Shown here in pieces: positions 12,161 to 25,440 of a DNA stretch of 64,000 bases (position 1 is the stretch's first letter; each line of letters starts with the position of its first letter). A program made the position numbers and the translations under genes. The stretch covers positions 39,995,638 to 40,059,637 of the forward strand of contig NC_133398.1 of the NCBI RefSeq assembly GCF_047511655.1. Reading direction: 5' to 3'. The notes under the pieces were generated by a model. It was not told the origin of the DNA and made no database searches. It worked only from the letters and a program-made list of their open reading frames with translations. The stretch comes from Castor canadensis. Lineage: Eukaryota > Chordata > Mammalia > Rodentia > Castoridae.

Positions 12161-14552
12161 TCTTCATGTTTTTTACCATAGACTTACAATTTAACTTCAT
12201 AGGCATATGGATTCTGAATCCATGAATTTTCTCTTGACCAAAACCTATGATTTCTGGACTTGTTGGGACCAAAAATGACTCCATTTTGTCTATTTGGAGA
12301 CACCGGGAACACAACCTCCTGGATGGAATCAACCAGCCAAGGTAAGATGTCCTTCTTTGGCATAGAATTAAAGATCTCGTTTCCAAGGGATTAGTTGATA
12401 TGTTTTCTTATACATCAAGTTATGTGGCAGTTCCTCTACCTCATGCCTTCTAAAAAGAATCTTTAAAACCTTTTCATTTAGCTTTTTATTTGTCAAATCC
12501 AAATGGGTTCAATTCAGAGTATCAGTATCATAACTACTAAGATAAGAACTGAAGTTTGATGGGAAGGGGATATCATCTGCTGTGGTCTGTACAGAAGACA
12601 ATACAAATTGGATGAAAATTTTGTGAACTGTAAGGTATTGTGTCAGTGAGCTGATTGTGATGTGTGTTCTTCAAGATCTAAAAGGTAGTGGAATCCAAAC
12701 ATTTCCAGATATGTTTGCTCAGGGATATTTGCATCTCTGAAGAAGCTCATATTGTTAGAAATAACAGGAATATCGGGGTGCTGCAAGAAATCAGACACAT
12801 GCTTGAAAATTGTTCACAAGGCAAATTTACTTCTGCAGAAGGGCGTGCCACCCACCAAAGTCAGGCAAGCAAACACACAGGGCAGGAGGATCACCCAGGT
12901 TTTATCCCTAATGCAGGACTGCCCCTTGCTTGTTTAGAGGAAGCTTGGGTTCTCAGTCTATGCTATTGGCTTATTTATGGTTTTAGGAATAGAGGAAGGA
13001 CACAAGCTGATTGGAAAGTAAAGACACAAAACTTAGTTTGGTTGGTACACATGAAAGACAAAGGGTGACCCTCAAGGTGCAAAAACTTAAGACTCCAAGA
13101 GACTGGAACCTAAAATGGTTGTTTGGCTTAAAATGGTGACACCAAGCTTATATTTAAGCTATGGGGCAAGGAGAACAGAAATTTCTTTGGACAATAGTCA
13201 TCTTAAGCAAGAAATTTGGGATTAGGATACCTGACAATAGCAGAAACTTGTTCAATAAAGAAAAACAGGAATCTTGCAAGGTTAAGCAATGTTTCATAAA
13301 GCACATAGGCAACAGTTTGGGGAAGTTAGCTTATATCTACACAATGATGGTTGTATATTACACAGTAACTCCTTAAAGTAACTCCTTTGACAGAAAAGAC
13401 CTGACTTTAGTTGATTCTCACAATATGAACTTAAGTGGACCTCCAATGGGTAGAAAGTAGCCCTGGTAGTGGTGGAGTGGGGTGGGGGTGGAGGTCTGCA
13501 CAGAGCTGAATGCACTGCTTTTTCTCTGTTGGGATGATTTCCTTGTAGCTTCCCTCCCAATTGATCACAGACTAGAAGATGCAGGTTGGCAATGTTTGGT
13601 ACCTGTAGAACCCAGTATTCATTTCTACCTGGTTACCTTATAAGAGAACCTTCAGTCCCTGGCTTACTAGAAGCACAGAGTCATTGCTGATGGAGAAAGG
13701 ATGGGTTAACACAGGCTAGAGAGATTCAAAAGCATCAAAGAAAAATTGCACAGGATTGGGTAAGACATTCAAGGAAGGCTATTCAAGTCTATTGTGATGG
13801 AGAGATATTAAACTCAACTTCACTGAAATCAAAGGGGAGCATTTTAAAGAACCAAATAAGCCAGTGGGAAAGTACTAGCTGGTACTGGTTGGTCCATGTG
13901 TCTTTAGTCTTTGTCTTTAGGTGTTTGTGTTTATTGAACTTGAGTTTCTACTCTCCCACAAAGTCTAGGACGTAGAGTGCTGTCTTTCTTGATAACATTT
14001 GAATGGATAGATCCCAGACTCTTGAGAAGGACATTCCTGGATCCTAAAAGTGGTAAGAGATGGAGAAGATTTACATTGCAAAGGGTTAGAAAAAGAATTA
14101 TGGCTAAAAATTTTCTAAAGTAAATGCTCCAAAAAGGAAAGTGAGAAAAAAAAGTTGTCTAAAGTTTAGCTCATCTGAAGGGAACATTAAGGCTATCTTA
14201 GTCAAAAGCCAACTACCAATGGGAAATTTTCCATTTGGATTGTTAATATGCATTATCACCCAGGTCATTTCAGTGTTACTTTTGAAAAATTATGATAGTC
14301 AAAGGCTTTTACCCTTTTCCAAACCATTTTCCTTCATTAAAGTAAAAAGTAAAAGTAAAAGACTCAAGTAGCAGAAGATAAGAATTCTACTAAAAGCCTG
14401 CTATCAAATCCTCTACTGGGTTGATAAAAGCACAAAATAAGACCTCCATTATAGGAAAATGTCTGCTCTATGCAGACATTGGTATTAAAGGTTGCCCATT
14501 TCTCATGACTTATCTTTATGGGGGGATAGTTTAGGATTTAGAGTGATGTTAT
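12161..14552. other. Mostly unique sequence; possible old LTR at about 12660-13330
   Basis: The block from 12660 to 13330 has an LTR-like texture: CAAATTTACTTCTGCAGAAG, and TTTTATCCCTAATGCAGG in a reverse poly-A-signal context. I could not match it to a named family or find a second copy. The rest holds nothing recognisable. Open stretches at 12688-13068 (+) and 14141-14371 (+) show no motif. Confidence 0.3.
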
Positions 14553-14775
14553 TGAAGAGTTTAAGGTACTGGCTTTAGGACCCTGGCCCTGCTATTTATA
14601 TTGCATGCATTTGACCTCCCTTAGTCTCAATTGCCTACCACATGAAATGGGGGGGCGGTGAGTCTAAATACATCTTAGGGATGCCATAAGGATTAAGTGA
14701 CATAGTATGTATTAAAATCTTAGCATAATACCTGGCACACAGTAAGTGCCAACAAACAGTAGTAACTATTAATAT
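14553..14775 (+). mobile_element. MIR SINE fossil, near full length
   Basis: MIR order on the plus strand: an AGGACCCTGGCCCTGCTATT core, ATGAAATGGGGGGGC, CCATAAGGATTAAGTGACAT and the end ACCTGGCACACAGTAAGTGC. Confidence 0.82.
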
Positions 14776-15486
14776 GATGTAAAGTTTTTAAGGGGCTTCA
14801 AAAGAGAATTTTAACATAAAAAGTAGTGAGTGCTGTTTTAGGTTTATTAGTATTTACATAAATAAATATTATTTATTTATATAGGAAATAACACACTTTT
14901 TCATCATTTTTATTCACCTGTGATTGACTTGTTCAATTAATGCAATCATTCAGGAAACAATTGTTCTTGTTGGCATTATTCAAATTTTGTCCCTTTTAGC
15001 TTAATGAAGTTCAATCAGGTAGGCAGGGCAATAAAAACACAGGGCTTGGGGCCACTCAGTGTTGCCACTTGTTAGGGTTGACTGAGTCGGAGAAAAACAA
15101 TGACATCCAGAGCCTGTAGCCTGAGCAGAACCATTTCTGGGCTAGGGGCCTCCAATGCCCCTCACTCAAGGCTTAGATGAGGTACAGGCACAGTGAGGAC
15201 TCTTTAGCTCCTTCCCCATGCTCTGGTACCCTAAGGCTCTAGGTGAGAGAAGATCTGAAAAGGCTCTAAGGAGATCAAAATCTTTTTCTGGAAGGCCCAG
15301 GGTTTTATTTTTGAAGATCAATTTCTAGAAAAGGCAATGAAGTGAACTGTGCTAATTGTCTTCAGCTGGCCTCTCCGTGTCTCTTCTGAGTTTCCCTGGT
15401 TTTGTTTATTTTGTTTATTTACTGGATTATTGATCCTGAGTTCATGTGCCAATGAAGATGCTGGACCAGGAGTTAAGAGTAAATCA
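14776..15486. other. Unique intergenic sequence
   Basis: Nothing recognised. The pre-insertion site for the next L1 (GATGCTGGACCAGGAGTTAA and following) is intact on both sides of that insert. Confidence 0.4.
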
Positions 15487-15501
15487 AGCACAAAGTTTAT
15501 T

Positions 15502-15967
15502 TATTTTTACTTTTATTTTATTCATATGTGCATACAATGTTTGGGTCATTTCTCTCCCCTTCCCCCCATTCCCTTCCTTACCCCCCTTACCCCTCCTTAC
15601 CCCTCACTACCTGGCAGAAACTATTTTGCCCTTATCTCTAATTTTGTTGAAGAGAGAGTATAAGCAATAATAGGAAGGACCAAGGGTTTTTGCTAGTTGA
15701 GATAAGGATAGCTATACAGGGAGTTGACTCACATTGATTTCCTGTGCATGTGTTTTACTTTGTAAGTTAATTTTTCTCAAACTAACCTTTTCTCTAGTTC
15801 CTGGTCTCCTTCTCCTATTGGCCTCAGTTGCTTTAAAGTATCTGCTTTAGTTTCTCTGCATTGAGGGCGACAAATGCTATCTAGTTTTTTAGGTGTCTTA
15901 CCTATCCTCATATCTCCTTTGTGTGCTCTCGCTTTATCATGTGATCAAAGTCCAATCCCTTTGGTGT
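15502..15967 (-). mobile_element. 5'-truncated L1 (3' UTR only) with 15-bp target duplication
   Basis: A 466-base insert holding only L1 3' UTR in reverse, including the C-rich tract and GATAAGGATAGCTATACAGG. AGCACAAAGTTTATT flanks it exactly at 15487-15501 and 15968-15982, so this is a precise target-primed insertion. The left T/A-rich edge is the poly-A tail in reverse. Confidence 0.96.
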
Positions 15968-15982
15968 AGCACAAAGTTTATT

Positions 15983-17671
15983 GAAAGAAGAGCAAAGTTC
16001 CCTACAAAGGAGGGGCTTAGTGAAAAAGGCTAAGCCAAGGAATGGCTGGAGTCCAGGAGATGATATAGGGCTTTGCCTGAGTGAGGTCCTCCTGTTCTAC
16101 CTTGAAATTATTTTGTGACTGGATGTCATTTTAGTTGACTTCTCACTGAACCCGACCACCTGGCCCCCTATCATTCTTATCAAACAGAACATTCCAGGAA
16201 GGTCTGGTCAGCTTGTCCTGGCCTTGGGGTACTTGCTACTGGATCAAAGCTTCTCTATATGGACATATGTGTGGAGAGAGTGTGTATAGATATGTAGAGG
16301 TGTGAGGCAGGGTGCTTGGGCTTTCCCTGGATCCCCTCACCCCCTAAGTGTGAGGTTGTGCACCAGCTGATTTTAGACGCTCAAGAGACAAGAATTTAAA
16401 CATTGTTAAATCACATCAAAGTTATTTACTTTTCCTTGTCTTTCAGCTCCTCTGATGATGTCAAGGAAAAAGAGTCTTATTTTGGTACTAGGAAGTTTTG
16501 ACTCTCTAAGCCTTAGTACTCTTCATTAAAGAGGTTAAATGAAACAATTTAAAGAAAACTGTTAACTCAATTATAATACAGGCGAGTGCATGGTTGTGAC
16601 AAAAATCGTGATGCAGTTGCACCTGTTATGGTAGACTCACCATCTTGGATATAAGGAACATTAGAGTGAGATATAGGATTTTCAGGGTTTTGAAAAATAG
16701 CTTTATTCTTGCCTTGACCTTCTTGTCTTAGTCACAAGCTGACTGCTTAAGGGAGTTGTGTGAGAACAAGAATTTCTTTAGATACTCCTGAAGAACTATC
16801 CAAAACCAGTAAGCACCAACTTTCTCTAAAATGTGCAAAGTTTTATTAGCTTTTGCTATATAACTACCGTGGGAAAAGCTAATCAATTGCAGGATATTTT
16901 CTGGAATGTGCCCTGAGCTACCAGGTAAGATTCTTGGAGTTGAATTTTCTTGGTAATTCTTCACAGTTGCCCAGTTTTTCAGGGCAAGGCAAAAGAAGGG
17001 GATGGTGCCTGGATTTGTATAACTACGTTCTTTCCTCCAGCTCTGAAAATCCAGTGCAATTTGAGTGCATATCAAAATCTCTGAGCAAATTGGAGACTAC
17101 ATACTGGTGTGTTGTAGGAATTTACAAGTCAAGGTAGATACTGGCTTCTATTGTCTGTGGAGGCTGGTGAGAGAGAAGCACTCCAAGGAAATTCTGGCTA
17201 TGAAAGCCCTGCTGTCCCTCCTACAAGGGAAAAAGGCACAAATGAAAATAGAAATCCTCTGACTTTTGATTAAGTTTTTAGCCTATGCAGGGTTCTGGAA
17301 TGAACAGCTGGTGGAGAGTTGCACATGTTTGCTCTGGCTCATAAAGTATATATTTTTTCTATTATTTTTGGAGCAGACCAGACCTTCTTTAAGATGTTAC
17401 TTCTTAGAGATCAGAGAGGAGGGAGGACAGGCAGGGCCAGAAGTCCATGGAGAAACTGTGAAACAGGCAAAATATGTCCTTGATTCTCCCACATTCCCTT
17501 TACAAATCTTTCTTCCTTTGGCAGATTTCAGCATCCTTCTCTTTCCCTGGCCTTGGATCCAGTACTCTCCCATTTCCTGGGGTTCCTACTATAAAAGAAG
17601 AAAAAAAATCCATTCATGAACTCATTTCCAATGAAGTACTCCCAGGCTATTCCTCTTCTAAGGCAGGTCCT
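15983..17671. other. Unique intergenic sequence
   Basis: No gene or repeat family identified. Several 60-117 codon open stretches on both strands overlap each other without shared motifs. Confidence 0.45.
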
Positions 17672-17753
17672 TCCTCCAGTGCTGGGGATTGAACTCAAGT
17701 CTTTGAGCATACTAGGCAAACACTTCACCATTGAGCTACATTCTCAGCAAGGG
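17672..17753 (-). mobile_element. ID-type SINE
   Basis: Reverse copy: AGTGCTGGGGATTGAACTCA, then CATACTAGGCAAACACTTCA and CCATTGAGCTACATTCTCAG. Confidence 0.85.
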
Positions 17754-20700
17754 CTTCATTTTAAAAGAGGATCAATCCCTAGGAAAGACAATGAAATCAG
17801 CTGCACTGAAGTAATTGAAATTAGTTTGGTCATGATTACACTTGAGACAGAAGGTGGGGGTAGCCAAAAGTAAGGGAGATTTCCAGCCTTAAGATCTTTA
17901 CTCCATCTAACAAGGAGATGAAGGGCAAGTGGAACACCTGGCTCTCCTTCCTCCAGAGATAGTAGCTCTTGTGTGACCAGGATAATTCATTCTGCTCCAG
18001 CTCCCACAAATGCAAAGTCAGAGAAATAGTGGATGTGTGACCTAGTAAAAGACTAAATAAACCAGTTCTGTCTGAAGTCAATATAACCAGCTATAAAATA
18101 TTGTGAGATATATGTACATTATTTGTGGGTAGTTCCCTCTAGACATTGTCCAAATAGTTTCTTTGGTATTTTTGTATATTTAAAATATGAAATGTGTTCA
18201 GAGGGAGTGCCATGGTAACCCATATAGAAAAGCCCAGGAAAAGCAACTCATTCCTGTGGCTTAACTCTGAGATTTCTTTTTGCACAGAGCTCTGCCTGTG
18301 TGATGTTTCTCTATCAAAATGGATCTCAATTAATTCATCTGGATCTGATTGACAGATACAGGCAAATAATGTATTTCTTGCAGAAGTGTATCAAAGTGAT
18401 TCTAGAGTGAAAGCTTCCAAATACCAGATTCCACGTAAATGAGAGGCTGAAGTTCTGACCCCTTTGTGAGGAAGCTGTTGTTGATCCACAGTTGATGGAA
18501 GGGCACTGATTTTTCACCTTGGGGATACTGCCTGCCTAGTAGCTGTCCTAAAAAGAAGATGTCAGCCCTCAGAGTTACTGGGTCATCATCCTCTTTTAGC
18601 TTTGCCAGAAGGGCCAAGTAGCTGCAGAGTCCAAGTTTGTCTCTCCCCTCCTGGCTTGGCAGCACACGTGGATTCGTTAGCCATGGCAGCATTACTGAGT
18701 GGGTGTGGGTGACCATGACTCATTAGGAGCCAGTGCATCATGGTACCTATACAGCTCTCGCCTTTGCCCTGAATTTGGGACACGCACTCAGCAGCAATGG
18801 GGGAAGCCAATTAAAGAGCTGATTCTTGGGAATGTCAATCCCTGGGGACCCCAAAGTCCCCAGGGTGGACTTGAGGATGTGTGCTGTCATCTCCAATGAG
18901 TTGGCAAGTTTATCACCAGATGTCTCACTTTCTGGCTGAGTTGACTGTTTCTTTTCCTTAATTAAATACTGGTTCTTTTCCTCCCCAGAGGAAAAGGGGA
19001 AACATTTACCTATTGGCTGGAAAAAAAAAAAAACAAGTTCCCTGCAGATCCCAAGGAGGTCTGTGGTACTGCTGTCCCCATGCAAGCACCAGAGAGAAGC
19101 TCTTTGAACTTTTATGCCCAAGAATACATAACCATGAGTTATTCTCTACCTCAGCTTGGTTATTTATGTGTTCTCCATCTGGCTTTTGACTCTTTCTAGC
19201 CATTTAGCTCAGCTTGTCATACTCTTCTTAGGAAATGCTGAGGAGCCTAGAGTTTGAAATTTTAGTGGTATCTGTGGGCCACATGGGAAGAGTGACATCT
19301 AGTCCTTTCAGACCATCTAAAACCATAGCGGATTAGAACTATGTGTGTACTCACTCCCTCTGGATCTCGTCCTCTAGCTTCCCTTTTTCCTAGGGAAAAC
19401 AAGTGAATAGTGGCCTCTTGCACAGGTCCATGTACAGCTCCATCAGAGTGCAGTGTCAAGTGTAAGTGAAGGCTGAGGCTGTCCAGTTTGGGTGGAAGAT
19501 AGAGGTTTCATTAAACACATCAGGGCAGGGGTGTTTCTCAAAATTTCAACAAAATTTTGAGATTGTTAAATGTAATCCCTACATCCCTTTGCTCCCCTTT
19601 CTACAATCTGCTTGCTTTCTGTGCCATCTGTCCTCCCTGCTCCCCTCCCCCTCTATGTGCTTTCCCTTGGCTCCCCACTCATGATCACTCTCTCACTGAG
19701 TTCTAGATCATTTCCTCCTTCAGGCAACCCACTGTCCTGTGGGGCCTAATTAGTGACTGACTTCTTGTTAATGGAAGTGGCACACGATAAGAAATAAGAA
19801 CCTCGGTTTGAGGATACAGCTATACAAGAGCATTATTAAAACCAAAAACAACTAAAGACGATTCTCAACACATTTCAAAGAGGAAAGCGTTTGTTCTGTC
19901 GTTGTGAAGAGCTGTGTGTCCTTTTAGACAAGATACTCTTAGCTTCCTTTGGTCTTAGTTCCGGGTACAGAAAACAAACTGAAAGCTTTTACAGGTCGGT
20001 TTTCCTTTTGCTATGTCAAGAGTTGCTTTCCATCTTTTGGAAAGAAGCTTTTTCTCTCAAAGGACATTAAGTCATTTTCCATTTCCTCTATATTTTAATA
20101 AGGAGGCTGCATGAGGGGGTAGGAGCCAGAAGGAATGCAGCCATCTACATGCTCAGAACCTGCCCACATTATTTTTAAGGTGAGAGAATATCCTTCCTTT
20201 ATGGTCTGGATCCCATGACTTGCACCGTGTGTATTTCTCAGCTTTCCAACCTTCATCCTCATTTCCTTCCATCCTTCACATCTTCCCTTAAAATCCAGTT
20301 CCAATTCTATCACATCCAAGCTCAGAAAAACTTTCCTGGCTCTCTGAGGAAATTGTGAAAGAGCTCTACTTCTTAAGTACAAAGCATAGGTCAAAGTAGA
20401 CAGAGGGCTTGTTACAGTTTAGGAGGCCTGTCTCAAATTGAAGTCTACTGGACTTCCTGGCTGTGCTCTACTTTCACCAGAGTCTGTGCCTTGTCTGTCT
20501 AAATGTGTCAGCATTGGAGGGTTATAAACTGGCAGGTGTTCTATGGGTCCATTCAGATCCCCTGCTGTTCATCAGCACAGAGGCAGAACCCAAGGAAACT
20601 CATGGGGCAGCCTCAGTGGACACTGTCCACCTCTCTGGAGTCCTAACCACTTAGAATTTTTGTGTAGGGAGCTTCAGTGTAAGAAGGAAGATAATGCTTA

Positions 20701-21679
20701 TCTCACAAGTTGTATTAAAGTTCCTCTACCCCACCTTGGCATGCAGCAATGACTAAATATTTTATTTATTTTTAAATAAGATAGAAATGTTGTTATTGTC
20801 AGGACCAGTAATAGAATAAACTAATGGGGGCAGCAAATGTCAGCATTATTGGGTTGAGTGCTCTGGGCACTTCCAGGGCTGAGAGAAAGGAATAACCGGA
20901 TGTAAGCATTGTCACTGTGGGAAAATTGAGAGGATTTGGGGATCGGTTAGATGAAGAAGCAAGAAGAGAGTGGGGAATTCAAAGGTAAGGAGATAATTGA
21001 AGTGTTAAGTATATGTGATTACAAACACAAAATGGTGAAATGGTTCATCTTGGAGCCGTGGGGTAGAGGGGCTGGTGACACAAAAAGGTGAGAAGGATGG
21101 ATGTCCTCTCCAAGGGAGAGAATAAGAACAGAGTTTTCCCTCAGTCTTTTCTTTAATCTGTATTTATTTTGCAACAGGAATAGGAAGCCACAAAATACAT
21201 TGACATATAATAGGTTTGTATTTTGAAAAACTATTTTAGGCTAGACTTTTGAGGGAAAAGCCAAGCAGTTCAAGAAAGACAGGCATAGTGGTAAGAATAC
21301 TGGTAATTATGAGGGTATGCTATACATTTTTTTTCTGCCTCCTTTGTCCTGGGGGGTCAGTTGGCCATGCTTTGTGAAAATGCTGTTCTGAGTGCCACAA
21401 CACGTTTCGTCTGTATTTCTAGACATTGAGAGTGCAGGTGGCTTTTCCTGTGAAGAGGTCTGAGTCAATAGTCAGAGTAATCAGTGGACTTCCAACCCTG
21501 GCCAATGACATACAATGACTGTCATTCTTTGAGGCTAGGGAAGGATTGTGCTACTGCACCATTTGCTGACTGTGTGTCAGCTACTGGGAAAAAAATGAAA
21601 GGTGTTATAGGCAGCTACTGAGAGCTAATTGTAAGCCCAAGATCCTTAACATTTGGGGAATGGCGTATGATCCAGAATT
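17754..21679. other. Long unique intergenic stretch
   Basis: Almost 4 kb without a recognised interspersed repeat, apart from short A/T runs. Open stretches up to 124 codons (for example 18747-19121, minus) have no domain and no convincing splice context. Distant regulatory or non-coding transcript function cannot be judged from sequence alone. Confidence 0.45.
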
Positions 21680-21691
21680 AAGAACCTTGAT

Positions 21692-21780
21692 CTGATGGAG
21701 TGGCTTAAGTGGTAGAGACCCTGGCTAGCAAGTGTGAGGCCCTGAGTTCAAACCCCAGTACTGCCAAAACAAACAACAAC
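21692..21780 (+). mobile_element. tRNA-like SINE with target duplication
   Basis: A well-preserved copy with an A-box-like TGGCTTAAGTGGTAGAG and a B-box-like CCTGAGTTCAAACCCCAGTA, ending in an AACAAACAACAAC tail. AAGAACCTTGAT (21680-21691) and AAGAATCTTGAT (21781-21792) flank it, a 12-bp duplication with one mismatch. Confidence 0.93.
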
Positions 21781-21833
21781 AAGAATCTTGATGAATGTTC
21801 TGTAATTTTTCCTGTGGGAAAGAGGCACGTTTG

Positions 21834-21837
21834 AACA

Positions 21838-21888
<51 letters not shown>
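21834..21888. repeat. (AC)n microsatellite
   Basis: About 27 AC units with one CATAC interruption near the left end. Confidence 0.98.
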
Positions 21889-22044
21889 TTTTGGGAGATT
21901 TGGTTATGGATTGCAGTTTAAGAACCCATTATGAAGACAATCTTTTTAGAGCTGTGTGGATTCTTATTAACTTTCAGAGGACAGAAATGTAATAATCTTC
22001 ATTCAGCTAAAAATCAGTGATGTTTCCTTTTTCATTTGTTTGTT

Positions 22045-22128
22045 TGTCTTGGTGGTACAAAGGTTTAAACTCTGGGTCCTGCGCTTGCTATACAGGTGGT
22101 TTACCACTTAAGCCATGTCCCCAATCCT
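22045..22128 (-). mobile_element. tRNA-like SINE
   Basis: Reverse copy: TTTAAACTCTGGGTCCTGCG, then CTTGCTATACAGGTGGTTTA and TAAGCCATGTCCCCAATCC. Confidence 0.8.
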
Positions 22129-22134
22129 TTATTT

Positions 22135-25100
22135 CTCCCTCTTAAAAAGAGTTCATTTTTTAAGAGCAGTTTTAGTTTCATAATAGAATTAAGAAGAAAG
22201 TTTAAACAGAATTCCCCTGTGTCCCCTATCTCCTTGGTCTCCCTCCGTATGCACAGTTTCTCCTACTATCAACATCCCACACCAATGTGATACATTAGTT
22301 ATAACTGATGAACCTACATGGGCACCCAAAGTCCATGGTTTACATTAGGGTGCACTCTTGGTATTGAACATTCTATACCTTTTGATAAGTATATAAATGG
22401 CATGTGTCTATCATTAGAGTATTGTATAGAATAATTTCATGGTCCTAAAGTTTCTCTGTTCATCCTGTTCCCTTTTGAACCCTGGGCAATCACTAACCTT
22501 TTTATTGTCTCCATAGTTTTGTCATTTCCAAAATGTCACATAGTTGGAATTATACATTATGTAGCCTTTCATATCAGCTTCGTAATATGCTCTTAAAGTT
22601 TCTTCATGCCTTTTGGTGACTCGATAGCTTGTTTTTTAGTGCTTAATGATATGTCATTATCTGGAGGTACTAGTTTATTCATCCATTCATGTGCTGAAAG
22701 GCATCTTGGTGCTTCCAAGTTTTGGAAATTATAAGTGAAGTTACTATAAATATCCATGTCATAGTTTTGTGTGGTCATAAGTTTGCAATTCACTTGGATA
22801 AATTCCATGGATTGTGATGGCTGGCTTGTATGGTAAGAGTATATATAATTCTGTAAGATACTTTCACACTGTGTTCTAAAGTAGCAGTACCATTTCACAT
22901 TCCCACCAGCAATGACTGAGAGTTGCTGTTGCTCTACATCCTTGTCAGCACTTAGTATTGTCAGGATTCTGGATTTTGGCATGTAATAGGTATGCAGTTT
23001 CAGTGTTGTTTTAATTTGTAATTCTATAGCAACATATGATATGGAGCATCTTTACATATGCTTGTTTGCAATCCATAAATCTTCTTTGCTAAGGCAGCGA
23101 TTCTGGTCTCCTGCTCGTTTTTTAAATTGGGTTGATCATTTTCTTATTGTTGGGTTTTAAGAATTCTTTGTATATTTTGGATAGTAGACCTTTATCAGAT
23201 AAGTCTTTCTCCCAGTCTATGAGTAGTTTTCTCATTCTCTTGATACTGTCTGTAGCAGAGCAGAAAATTTAATTTTAATGAAATCCAGCTTATACATTAT
23301 TTCTTTCATAGATGATGCCTCTGGTGGTATTTTTAAAAAGTGAAAGGTAAGTTGACTGTATTTGTGTGAGTGTGTTTCTGGGCTCTTTAAGAATAAATTT
23401 GTCTATTCCTTTGTTAATATTATACAGTCTTGATTACTTATATAAGTCTTAAAGTTGGGTGTTGTTAGTCTTCCAACATTGTTATTCTCCTTCAATAATG
23501 GTTTGGCTAGTGTAGATCTATTGATGCTCCATATAAAAATTTAGAATCAATTTGTTCATTTATACAAAATAACTTGATGGGATTTTGATTGATTTACATG
23601 TTGAAAGACACGTATCTTAATAATATTGTGTCTTCCAATCCATGAGTATGGACTCTCCCCATTTATTTAGTTCTCCTTTGATTTATTTCATGAGAGTTGT
23701 GTAGTTTTCCTCTTATATGTCTTATACATGTTTGTTATGTTTATAACTAAGTATTTCATTTTATTGGGTGCAAATGTAAATGGTAACAAACCATTACAAA
23801 TTCTACTTGTTCATTGCTAGTACTTAGGAAAGCACTTAAGAAACTTTTGTTATTAGTCTTGTATCCTGAAACCTTGTTATAATTGCTTATTAGTTTCAGA
23901 AGCTTTTTAATGAATTTTTTTCAGGTTTTCTACTTAGACAATTATGTCATATACAAACAAAGACAGTTTTATTTCTTCCTCTCCAATATGTATATATTTT
24001 ATTTCCTTTTCTTGTCTTATTGCATTAGCTAGGATTACTTCAGTATGATGCTGAAAAGCAGTGGTGAAAGGAATGTTCTTTCTTTATTTTTATCTTAGCA
24101 GGAAAGGTTTTAGATTTCCACTATTAGATATGCTAGCTATAGGTTTTTGTGAAATTGAGGAAGTTAGTCTCTATTTCTAATTTGCTGAGGGTTTTCCCCC
24201 TTAATCAAGAATCAAACTGAATTCTTCCAGATTTTTTTCTGTATCTCTATTGATATAATCATGTGACTTTTCTCCTTTAGCCTATTGATGTGATGTATTA
24301 CATTATTTAACTTTTTGTATGTTGAACCAATCTTGCAAACCTAGGATAAATTCTACTTGGTTGTGGCATATACAACCACATTTTATACATTGTTGGATTC
24401 AATTTGATTAATATTTTGTTGAGGAATTTTGTATCTATATTCATGAGAGATATTGGTGTTCTTCTAAACTTTCCATTTAGTTTTGGTATTAGGGTAATGC
24501 TGGCCTCATACAATAAATTAGAAAATATTCTTTCTATCTTCTAGAAGAGATTGAAGAGTATTAATGTAATTTCTTCTTTAAACGTTTGGAAGATCCACTA
24601 GTAAGCCTATGTGGTCCTTGGGCTTTCTGTTTATTAAGGTAATTAATTATTGATTTAATTTTGTTAATAAAGAAATTGATAAGTTTTGGAAGATTGTGTC
24701 TTTCATGGAATTGGTACATTTCATCAGGTTATCAAATTTATGGACATAGAGTTATTTCTAATATTCCTTTCTTATCTTTTCAATGTCTATTGCATCTGTA
24801 CTGATGTCTCATATTTCATTTTTGACATGAGTAATTTGTGTCATTTCTCTTTATTTTTTAGTTTTCTTTTTATTTTGGTATATGTTTTTCTATCCCTTTC
24901 CTTTTTTTTTTTTTTGCAATGTTAAGGATTAAGCCCATTGCCTTGTGCATGCTACACAAGTGCTCCTACCACTGAGCTACAATCCCCAGTCCCATCCCTT
25001 TATTTTTAATCTTTATGTACCTTTATATTTAAATTGAGTCTCTTGTACACAACATATCACTGGGTTTTATATTTTGATCCACTCTGAAAATTTGTCTGTT

Positions 25101-25440
25101 AATTGGGTATTTAGAGTATTAATGTTTAAAGTAATTATTGTTCTATTCTTCCCTCAGCCAATTCCAATCTACTAATGAGCCTATTGAAGAATGCTTTCAG
25201 TTGACTCATTTCTACTATAGAGTTTTTCATCTATAGTAGAATTTCCCTTACTCTGTTTATTATCCATTTGTTTTTTCCTGCTGTCTACTTTTCCCATAAA
25301 TGCTATAGCATATTAATTATAATTGTTTTAAATTCATGGTCTGACAATTTCCAACATCTCTGCTGGTATATGAATCTTATTACTCTGTCTCTTCACATTG
25401 TAGTTTTTGCACATTAGTATAACTTGTATTTTTTGTTGTT
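22135..25440 (-). mobile_element. Ancient L1 (L1M-type), 3' UTR through ORF2
   Basis: On the minus strand, 3' UTR-like sequence (about 22135-22600) leads into decayed ORF2. Recognisable blocks include the C-terminal region (AATTCCATGGATTGTGATGG and neighbours), the 23150-23300 region coding for the part upstream of the C-terminus, and RT remnants near 24300-24510 where ASITLIPK and PISLMNIDT can be read. 24680-25140 corresponds to the 5' part of ORF2. It has many stops and indels and is older than the L1 copies at 1-2780 or 55 kb. SINEs interrupt it at 24902 and later. Confidence 0.8.
24902..24996 (-). mobile_element. ID-type SINE inside ancient L1
   Basis: A poly-T left edge, then GCAATGTTAAGGATTAAGCC, TTGTGCATGCTACACAAGTG and CACTGAGCTACAATCCCCAG. 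Confidence 0.88.

Noticed and set aside
21692..21780. A tRNA gene, suggested by A-box and B-box-like text
   Set aside because: It is the SINE family repeated many times here, with a tail and a target duplication. It does not fold into a complete cloverleaf as read.
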